Source: Thermoanaerobacterium xylanolyticum LX-11
Lineage (GTDB): Bacteria; Bacillota; Thermoanaerobacteria; Thermoanaerobacterales; Thermoanaerobacteraceae
Direction of reading: 5' to 3'
Length of the DNA stretch: 64,000 nt
NCBI RefSeq assembly: GCF_000189775.2
Contig: NC_015555.1
Span: 2,181,001 to 2,245,000 of the forward strand
Every line of letters begins with the position of its first letter. Within the stretch, counting starts at the first letter, position 1. Below are positions 9,081 to 15,292 of this stretch, in pieces. The position numbers were made by a program, and so were the translations under genes. The notes under the pieces were generated by a model, which ran no database searches, was not told where the DNA came from, and was given only the letters and a program-made list of their open reading frames with translations.

Positions 9081-10745
9081 TTACAAATTGTCAGGATTAA
9101 TGGTGTAAGGAATATTCTTTATCTCTTCCCATCTATCTTTGTCAATCCTATATCCTGTCCCAGGTCCTAAGTAATCATTGGGACAATTTATGGCGCTTAT
9201 AACATTAAAATCCTCGTCAAGAATAGCTGATGTCTGCAGATAGTCTCCAGATATGCGCTGTTTTAACATATTTAAAATATTTCCTGCTATATCCTCATGT
9301 CCAGATCTATATAAAGCTTTCACAATGTCAATGCCTGTAATCCCTCTTTTCATCATTTCATCGATTGATTCAAGGTCAGACAAAACATCTCTTTCAGGCA
9401 TATCCTTACTGCCATGGGCATATGCTGCTGCTTCTACTTCTTCATCTGTAACTACTCCAAGATTTAACTCTCTAAAAACGTCTTGCAAAGCTTTAGCAGC
9501 TTTTCTCCTGACTGCTATTACATCCTCTTCTTTTACAGGCTTTAAGCCTCCATCCACCATCAAATCTCTTTGCAGTACGTTGTAATCGTCAAAGTCTTCT
9601 GCATCAAAATTAGAACCAGCAAACATGTTGTCGTAATTAGGTGTTCCACTGTATCCTGAAAATATGAAGTCCGTACCGGGTAAAAACTGCATCATAGTCC
9701 TTGCTGTCCTTCTTATGTCTGAATGTGTAAAAGTCTGATCATTACCCGATGCTACCTCTAAATCAAGCATAGATGCTATAAGGTTTTCAGCCAGCACTGC
9801 TCTTATACCTGAAGGAACTGAACTGGTTATGCCTATACAGCTTATTGCACCGTTTTGAAGCCCCTGTACTCCTGCACCCTTTGTAACCATGATACATCTA
9901 ATTTCCAGGTACAGCATTGACTTACCTTCTGCATTTCCCATAAGAACTTCTGAACCTGTTCCAGATGTAAACCTCATTTTCAATCCTCTTGACGCATAAG
10001 CAGAAGCGAGAAAAGCTTTCGAGTAAGGTGTATCGTCACCATCTATAAAAACACTTTCAGTACCATAAACAGATATAGTCTCAGCGTACGTAGTAAATCC
10101 TCTCATGCCTAATTCAAGCTCCGTCGCCTCTTCAACAGCACACTGAGTAAGCACACCTCTTTTTAATGCTTGAGATCCTATCAATAATGCTATTGCGTTA
10201 AAAGGAGCATATTTTGTGACTCCGACGGTGGTCTCTTCTTCCCTAAAGCCTCTTAAGGCACATTCGGCAGCATCTGCTGCAATCTGTACAGGATTATCTT
10301 TAAGATTTGTGATATGTGCTTGATTAGCTGGTATTTTTCTTGCTCGCATTTTCTGCATAGCCATCATCATTTCCACGACATTAAGATGATTTACGACTTC
10401 CATTATTTTAGCGGGTGTGAGCCCTGACACAATCTTTATGATGGTCTTCCTTTCTACATTTATATCAACAAGCATTCTGGCTATATCAAGTGAATTCATT
10501 TTCATTGATTTTTCAGCTTGTCTTATGTTAATAGTGTGATCAGCTATAAATATATCTATAAAGTCAAAATCCTCTCTTCTTTTTCCATCCATCTCTACTA
10601 TCTTATCATTTTCAATCTTTATTGATGGCTTAGGATCATTGGGACTAGATATTGCTATAAAGCCTTTCTCTGGCCATTCATTTATAAATCCATCCTGATT
10701 AACAGGTCTTTTGCTGAGAACCTCAAATCGCTTAGAATGTTTCAT
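9081..10745 (-). CDS. pduC: Propanediol dehydratase large subunit PduC
   Basis: The catalytic TIM-barrel subunit (554 residues) converting 1,2-propanediol to propionaldehyde through adenosylcobalamin radical chemistry. Diagnostic stretches: MKHSKRFEVLSKRPVNQDGF, GLTPAKIMEVVNHLNVVEMMMAMQKMR split over the barrel start, FTSGTGSEVLMG and GSNFDAEDFDDYNVLQRD. The sequence is of the B12 type; no glycyl-radical motif is present. The only upstream operon gene is the aldolase. Confidence 0.96.
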   Translation of the reverse strand: MKHSKRFEVLSKRPVNQDGFINEWPEKGFIAISSPNDPKPSIKIENDKIVEMDGKRREDFDFIDIFIADHTINIRQAEKSMKMNSLDIARMLVDINVERKTIIKIVSGLTPAKIMEVVNHLNVVEMMMAMQKMRARKIPANQAHITNLKDNPVQIAADAAECALRGFREEETTVGVTKYAPFNAIALLIGSQALKRGVLTQCAVEEATELELGMRGFTTYAETISVYGTESVFIDGDDTPYSKAFLASAYASRGLKMRFTSGTGSEVLMGNAEGKSMLYLEIRCIMVTKGAGVQGLQNGAISCIGITSSVPSGIRAVLAENLIASMLDLEVASGNDQTFTHSDIRRTARTMMQFLPGTDFIFSGYSGTPNYDNMFAGSNFDAEDFDDYNVLQRDLMVDGGLKPVKEEDVIAVRRKAAKALQDVFRELNLGVVTDEEVEAAAYAHGSKDMPERDVLSDLESIDEMMKRGITGIDIVKALYRSGHEDIAGNILNMLKQRISGDYLQTSAILDEDFNVISAINCPNDYLGPGTGYRIDKDRWEEIKNIPYTINPDNL

Positions 10746-10777
10746 AGAGAATTCCTCTTTTTATTCGAAATGTGTTT

Positions 10778-11560
10778 TTAATTGTATTTCAATTGTTCTA
10801 ATACTTTCTTAGTAATAACATTCACAAGTTCAGAAATGTCACCGTCATCATTCGATTTTGAAGAATTTGTGCTGCATCCCAATGTGCTACACAAATCGCC
10901 TGGATGTCTTCCTTTTAGACCAAACTTTCTTCTGATCTCATAAAGCTTTTCTACTTGGCTATCTGATAACTCTTTTGGACCACCTAGAAGTGTAGAAATA
11001 AATGTCAACTTTGCGTAAAATTCAAGTGATTCCATCTTGTAATATGCACTGATCAAGTCAGGACCGTACGTCAACGCACCGTGATTTTCTAAAAGCAGCG
11101 CATCGTAATTTTGTAAATATTTAGAAACTGCATCTGGCAACTCTTCAGTGGATGGTGTTCCATACTCAGCTATCGGCACGCACCCTAAAGATATGACAGC
11201 TTCAGGCATTATCGGCTTTGTAAGTGGAATGCCGACAATCGCAAACCCTGTGCCAAACGGCGGATGTGCATGTATAACCGACTTAACATCCGGTCTTTCT
11301 CTGTAAACTCTAAGATGCATTTTTATTTCTGTAGACGGTTTATAATCTCCTGATGATTTTAATACTTCGCCGTTTAAATTAATATTCAATAGCATGTCTG
11401 GAGTCATGAAACCTTTACTTACACCGGTCGGTGTTGTAATTATTTCATTTTCACCGATTCTTACAGTGATATTTCCATCATTCGCTGCCACAAATCCATT
11501 CATGTAAATCCTTTTTCCTATTTCGCAAATCTGTTTTTTTACCTCATATTCAGAATACAC
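10778..11560 (-). CDS. Class II sugar-phosphate aldolase (rhamnulose-/fuculose-1-phosphate type) with C-terminal encapsulation-type helix
   Basis: Residues 1-215 are a class II aldolase/epimerase domain (AANDGNITVRI, zinc-site HAHPP, LLENHGALTYG). Such aldolases split L-rhamnulose- or L-fuculose-1-phosphate into DHAP and lactaldehyde, the precursor of 1,2-propanediol. The family is about 215 residues; here a Cys/Ser/Asp-rich linker and a terminal amphipathic helix (DISELVNVITKKVLEQL) bring it to 260. That helix resembles those on PduP, PduD and the alcohol dehydrogenase. The gene is first in the pdu operon. The exact sugar is not decidable from sequence. Confidence 0.88.
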   Translation of the reverse strand: MYSEYEVKKQICEIGKRIYMNGFVAANDGNITVRIGENEIITTPTGVSKGFMTPDMLLNINLNGEVLKSSGDYKPSTEIKMHLRVYRERPDVKSVIHAHPPFGTGFAIVGIPLTKPIMPEAVISLGCVPIAEYGTPSTEELPDAVSKYLQNYDALLLENHGALTYGPDLISAYYKMESLEFYAKLTFISTLLGGPKELSDSQVEKLYEIRRKFGLKGRHPGDLCSTLGCSTNSSKSNDDGDISELVNVITKKVLEQLKYN

Positions 11561-11637
11561 TTTTTGCCCTCCTTTAAATAAAGTTAATTTTTATTGAATT
11601 TATTTTGATTTATGTCTGTTTTATTTTGTTTATCTTT

Positions 11638-11665
11638 ATTATATCACGAATTCGTGAAATGTCAA
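11638..11665 (-). promoter_or_regulatory. pdu operon promoter with palindromic operator in the spacer
   Basis: On the minus strand, TTGACA (complement of 11660-11665) and TATAAT (complement of 11638-11643) are separated by 16 bp. The spacer contains a perfect 14-bp palindrome, TCACGAATTCGTGA, at 11644-11657. A repressor bound there would block RNA polymerase. Between the -10 and the aldolase start, TTTATTTTG-like repeats (about 11600-11630) are candidate DeoR-family half-sites. Confidence 0.75.
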
Positions 11666-11689
11666 TTATAAAATTTCATTTAAAAAAAA

Positions 11690-11710
11690 TATCTCACAAA
11701 ATGTGAGATA
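11690..11710 (-). terminator. Intrinsic terminator of the DeoR gene
   Basis: A 9-bp perfect stem TATCTCACA/TGTGAGATA with a 3-nt loop, followed on the minus strand by a run of T. It lies just before the pdu promoter, so the regulator and the pdu operon are separate transcripts. Confidence 0.85.
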
Positions 11711-11713
11711 CAA

Positions 11714-12475
11714 CTAACAATAGATTAAATCAATATTGTGTTTTTTCAAGAATTCTTCCCATTCTAAAGACAGCTTTCTATCGGTAAATAGATAATCAAT
11801 TTTATCTAAGTCAAACATCTTGACAAACGATGACTTGTCAAATTTGTTGTGATCAAGAAGCAAAAATACCTTTTCTGCCGAGTTGGCCATGGCTTTTTTT
11901 ATTTCAGCTTCCATTTCGTTCGACTCCGTAATACCATTTGTCATATCAAATCCTTTTGATGATATTATGGCTTTATCTACACAGAAATTTTTTATCATAT
12001 CTTCCGCAAAATTTCCGATCAACGACATGGAATTCTGTTTTAATACTCCTCCTGTTGAGATTACTTTGCAGTCTTTCGCATTTGCCAACTCTAATATTAT
12101 CTTTTCCGAATTTGTTATGACAGTAAGCTTTTTCTTAAATTTTATCTGCTTTGCTACCTGAAGAACTGTAGAGCTTGAATCAAGCAAGAGAGTGTCACCA
12201 TCTTCAATGTATTCAGCAACTTTCATACTTATGGCCTGTTTGCTTTCTATATTCGTTATTTCCCTTATATTTAGGGGAATATCCGCACTTGAATTTTCAT
12301 TTATAACCGCTCCACCATAAGTCCTCTTTAAAAGTCCTTCTGCTTCAAGTTTCTCCAAGTCCCTCCTTATTGTCTCCTCTGTCACATTAAACAGCTTACT
12401 CAGCTCCGGCACTAAAACGCTTTGGTTTTCCTGTATAAGCCTCATTATCCTCTTCCTTCGTTCTATTGCAAGCAT
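11714..12475 (-). CDS. DeoR-family transcriptional regulator of the pdu/deoxysugar operon
   Basis: A 253-residue DeoR/GlpR-type repressor. Residues 1-55 form the helix-turn-helix (ERRKRIMRLIQEN, LSKLFNVTEETIRRDLEKL), then the hallmark RTYGGAV. Residues 75-250 are the sugar-phosphate sensing domain with LLLDSSSTVLQVAK, ISTGGVL and DKAIISSKGFD. It is encoded just upstream of the aldolase-pdu operon in the same direction with its own terminator. Response to a deoxysugar phosphate is inferred from context. A promoter (TTGTTT-17-TATAAT) lies within direct repeat copy 1. Confidence 0.9.
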   Translation of the reverse strand: MLAIERRKRIMRLIQENQSVLVPELSKLFNVTEETIRRDLEKLEAEGLLKRTYGGAVINENSSADIPLNIREITNIESKQAISMKVAEYIEDGDTLLLDSSSTVLQVAKQIKFKKKLTVITNSEKIILELANAKDCKVISTGGVLKQNSMSLIGNFAEDMIKNFCVDKAIISSKGFDMTNGITESNEMEAEIKKAMANSAEKVFLLLDHNKFDKSSFVKMFDLDKIDYLFTDRKLSLEWEEFLKKHNIDLIYC

Positions 12476-12510
12476 ACACTTTCCTCCAGTTTTTAAATTT
12501 TAATTAAATT

Positions 12511-12636
12511 ATATACTAAAAGTCAACAATAAACAACATATTGTCAAATAACACAATAGAAAATAAATAAAAGCATGATAAAAACATCGATTTTTTGCAT
12601 AAAAATAAGGCGGATTTAAAAACCACCTTTGCATAT
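12511..12636. repeat. 126-bp direct repeat, copy 1
   Basis: This stretch matches 13604-13729 over 126 bp with four mismatches. It lies between the Rpn-like gene and deoR. It holds a hairpin at about 12607-12630 that on the minus strand reads GGTGG...CCGCC followed by a T-rich run (a likely rpn terminator) and the deoR promoter. Confidence 0.9.
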
Positions 12637-12656
12637 ACCACAGCTTATTAACTTTT

Positions 12657-13523
12657 TTAATGCTGAATTAATTTTTTTACCTCATCTTTGCTAAGCTCAG
12701 TGATGTCTGCTACTTTATCAACGTCCATACCTTCCTTTAATAATTTTCTTGCTATTGAAATTTTTTCTTGTTGTGCCCCTTTTTCTATACCTTTTTCTAT
12801 ACCTTTTTCGATTCCCTTCTCAATACCTTTTTGCATACCTTTTTCGATTATCATTTTGTACGTTTCAGATTCTTCAATCCTAAACATCCTTATCACCTCC
12901 GAAAAAACTCTCTCAATAACTTCTTTTTTATAAATTATGCCCGATAATATTTCTGCCTTAAAAACTATGTCTTTCTTTTTGTTTATGTCTAATGGAATAT
13001 CTTTTATAGCTTCAACACATCTTTCTAGATATTTTTCTCCTTCTTCTTTCCTTCTATTTTGATCCATCAATGGTAGAAGCGAATACAAGTCATAATAGTC
13101 TGTTCCTACAACATCAGTATATTTTATGTCACTGACATTTATTATCCTGTATTTATAGTTTAATGTATTTTGTTCTCCAAAGTTATAATTTAAGCTATTT
13201 TTCATTTTTACATTGTCTTTGCCTATATAAACGACTATCTGATATGGTAAGAGATTATGCTTTTCCATTATCTCCAGGGAATATCTCAGCATCCTGTAAG
13301 GCATCTTTTCGTCATTTTCTGATTGAAATTCTATGTGTACAGCGACATTTCCTTTGTCTGTGGTACATTTGAATATCATGTCGCTGTCTCTTCGTTCTAC
13401 TCTTGCAAATTCTATATTAAGTTCATCAATCTTTGTGTATTGTAGTCCTAAAAAATAACTCATTATGTCATCTGCCATATCAGAAAAAATATTTTTCATC
13501 GTTATATCGTATTTTTGCGCCAT
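12657..13523 (-). CDS. Rpn/PD-(D/E)XK nuclease-family (YhgA-like) protein
   Basis: A member of the Rpn/'PDDEXK family transposase' group, recombination-promoting DNA endonucleases. The family N-terminus KYDITMKNIFSDMADDIMSYF is split around residue 15, and the nuclease core shows RDSDMIFKC and VAVHIEFQSEND (Asp and E-x-Q). The C-terminus has tandem KGIE repeats (12-nt units, DNA 12775-12840) and a final helix with ELSKDEVKKLIQ. The start MAQKYDI at 13523 is preferred to the ATG at 13538 by homology to relatives. It is monocistronic and flanked by 126-bp direct repeats, so it was probably acquired or duplicated locally. Confidence 0.85.
   Translation of the reverse strand: MAQKYDITMKNIFSDMADDIMSYFLGLQYTKIDELNIEFARVERRDSDMIFKCTTDKGNVAVHIEFQSENDEKMPYRMLRYSLEIMEKHNLLPYQIVVYIGKDNVKMKNSLNYNFGEQNTLNYKYRIINVSDIKYTDVVGTDYYDLYSLLPLMDQNRRKEEGEKYLERCVEAIKDIPLDINKKKDIVFKAEILSGIIYKKEVIERVFSEVIRMFRIEESETYKMIIEKGMQKGIEKGIEKGIEKGIEKGAQQEKISIARKLLKEGMDVDKVADITELSKDEVKKLIQH
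12775..12840 (-). repeat. 12-nt tandem repeats coding for KGIE units
   Basis: Near-identical 12-nt units (plus strand CTTTTTCTATAC) repeat in frame and encode successive KGIE tetrapeptides in the Rpn-like protein. Slippage would change linker length by four residues without breaking the frame. Confidence 0.8.
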
Positions 13524-13603
13524 TTTTCTTCCTTCCATTCCTCTTCATCTTATATTTATTATACCATATGCAGCTATAGAAAACCAGTTTTTGTACACAC
13601 TAA

Positions 13604-13729
13604 ATATACTAAAAATCAACAATAAACAACATATTATCAAATAACACAATAGAAAATAAATAAAAGCATGATAAAAACATCGATTTTTTGCATAAAAATA
13701 AGGCGGTTTTAAAGACCACCTTTGCATAT
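13604..13729. repeat. 126-bp direct repeat, copy 2
   Basis: The second copy of the repeat at 12511-12636, in the same orientation, upstream of the Rpn-like gene. Its right end abuts the broken HEPN remnant at 13739. Confidence 0.9.
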
Positions 13730-13738
13730 GCATCTCTG

Positions 13739-13789
13739 CTATTTTAAGGAATGCATAATTTCCGTTTTATTAATTACAACATCACTCAT
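13739..13789 (-). pseudogene. HEPN (HepT/DUF86) toxin remnant
   Basis: A 16-residue frame, MSDVVINKTEIMHSLK then stop, with a GGGG ribosome site upstream. It resembles the start of DUF86/HepT proteins (M-x-DVxxNKxxxIxxCL). It directly follows the MNT remnant in the usual antitoxin-toxin order and ends at the edge of repeat copy 2. Assignment rests on the short motif and the neighbour. Confidence 0.5.
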
Positions 13790-13827
13790 TGTAAATCCGT
13801 CCCCTTTTTAATATTTTATCAATTATT

Positions 13828-13971
13828 TCAACTTAAATATGCGATATCAATATCACTATCGCTTCTAAAGATGCCATTTACAGCCGAACCAAACAGATAT
13901 ATTACATACGGCTTTACTTTATTTATAAGAAAATTCTTTATTACATTGACTTGTTCGTCGTTAATATTCAT
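13828..13971 (-). pseudogene. MNT-type nucleotidyltransferase antitoxin remnant (MntA-like)
   Basis: The 47-residue frame ends LFGSAVNGIFRSDSDIDIAYLS then stop; the GS-x9-D-x-D signature of minimal nucleotidyltransferases is intact (GSAV...SDIDIA). Full-length MntA proteins are about 95-140 residues, so the C-terminal half with the third catalytic carboxylate is missing. An in-frame ATG two codons upstream is an alternative start. It precedes the HEPN-like fragment. Confidence 0.7.
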
Positions 13972-14012
13972 CGTCATCACCACCATTCATCATGATACAC
14001 ATGACATTATTA

Positions 14013-15266
14013 TCAATTCTCCACATATGGCAACGTAGAATTTGCGTATGGAAGAACAAGTACCTTGGGATCGTGATATTTTTTAATAGCTTCATCAAGT
14101 GCATCCTGCGGAGTCTTTGCGTATTTAAAGAATATCTTTTCAGTGAAACTGCGGTCAAAAGATGATATGAGGTAGATATCAGCCCTTTTTAATACTTCGC
14201 AGATTACAGCGGCTTTATGTGCTCCAAGCCTAAATTCTTCTTTTATCCATTTCAATGGCTCATCTACAGATGATGAGTTTACCATCCAGTCTGAAAAAAG
14301 CTTCTCTCCAAGCCCTTCTCTGCATTCCGCCACTAATATTATAGTACCGCCGTCTTTTACAGAATATTGGGCGTTGTCAAGCCCTTTTTGAGCTTGATAA
14401 AGGTTAATGTCTTTTGGGTATCCTCCGCAAGATGCTACGACAATATCGGCTTTTTCTGGTATAACTCTTTTGTACATCTTATCGATGTATTTAGCGCCTT
14501 CTCTGTGAGCTTTTACGGGATCCCCTGATACCACTTTCACTATCTCCTTGTGGCTATTTAAGACTGCATTGACTATGAAATCTACACCTGCCAGCTTGCC
14601 TCCTTCTTCGATATCCTCTCTCATTGGATTTCCATCAATTTTGCCTGGCATCGCTCCTTCTGAAAACATGAGGACGTGGTTTTTTTCTATTGTATTTTTG
14701 CTGCAAACACCTGGAAGCAGCGCTTTATGTCCGCCGCTGTACCCTGCTTTATAGTGAAGCTCTAAGTTGCCTGTAGCTATGATGAAATCTGCATTGTACA
14801 CTTCACGAAAGATTTCTACAGGCGTACCTCTTTTTGTAGTGCCAACGTACACGCAGTCATTTATATCATGGTCGATGCACTTTATCCTATTAAACACTGC
14901 TTCACCAACAAGTGTCCTCTTTTCATCATCTGTATGTTTCCTGTGGTATCCAAGCCCAAAAACGATTTTTATGCTGTCATCGCTTATGCCTGCCTTGTTT
15001 AATTCATCAATTATAGGCGGTATCAAAATGTGAGATGGAGATGGTCGTGTTATATCACTGGCAAGTATGACGACATCTTTCTTGCCTTTAACCAAATCCG
15101 ATAAAGGCGCTTTACCAATCGGGTTTACAAGCGATCTTAATACTTCCGCCATAGGGTCTTCAACGCCAGGCAAATCCTCAGGATAAAGCACTGTACACAT
15201 ATTTTCATCTATTCTTATGTCTACCGCACCTTTCCCGTATTTTAATGAAACATCCTTATATCCCAT
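14013..15266 (-). CDS. LarA-like (DUF2088) nickel-pincer racemase family protein
   Basis: A 417-residue homologue of lactate racemase LarA, whose members use a nickel-pincer nucleotide to racemise or epimerise 2-hydroxyacids. Visible: LASDITRPSPSHILIP, FGLGYHRKHT with the catalytic-type His, ATGNLELHYKAGYSGGHKALLPG with the lysine that binds the cofactor in LarA, and the C-terminal DRSFTEKIFFKYAKTPQDALDEA split around its middle. No larB/C/E genes lie nearby, so the cofactor would be made elsewhere. The substrate is unknown. Confidence 0.85.
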   Translation of the reverse strand: MGYKDVSLKYGKGAVDIRIDENMCTVLYPEDLPGVEDPMAEVLRSLVNPIGKAPLSDLVKGKKDVVILASDITRPSPSHILIPPIIDELNKAGISDDSIKIVFGLGYHRKHTDDEKRTLVGEAVFNRIKCIDHDINDCVYVGTTKRGTPVEIFREVYNADFIIATGNLELHYKAGYSGGHKALLPGVCSKNTIEKNHVLMFSEGAMPGKIDGNPMREDIEEGGKLAGVDFIVNAVLNSHKEIVKVVSGDPVKAHREGAKYIDKMYKRVIPEKADIVVASCGGYPKDINLYQAQKGLDNAQYSVKDGGTIILVAECREGLGEKLFSDWMVNSSSVDEPLKWIKEEFRLGAHKAAVICEVLKRADIYLISSFDRSFTEKIFFKYAKTPQDALDEAIKKYHDPKVLVLPYANSTLPYVEN

Positions 15267-15292
15267 CGCAAACCTTCCTTTACAATTTATAT

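Noticed and set aside
11561-11713. Cobalamin riboswitch expected before a B12-dependent operon
   Set aside because: No B12-box-like conserved sequence or long leader was found; the region holds only a promoter, palindrome and terminator.
12780-12845. Tandem repeats as a CRISPR-like array
   Set aside because: Units are 12 nt, contiguous and in frame in a gene, with no spacers.
13961-14158. 65-residue minus-strand ORF overlapping the LarA-like gene end
   Set aside because: It overlaps the 3' end of the LarA-like gene out of frame and lacks a ribosome site; the real signal there is the MNT remnant.
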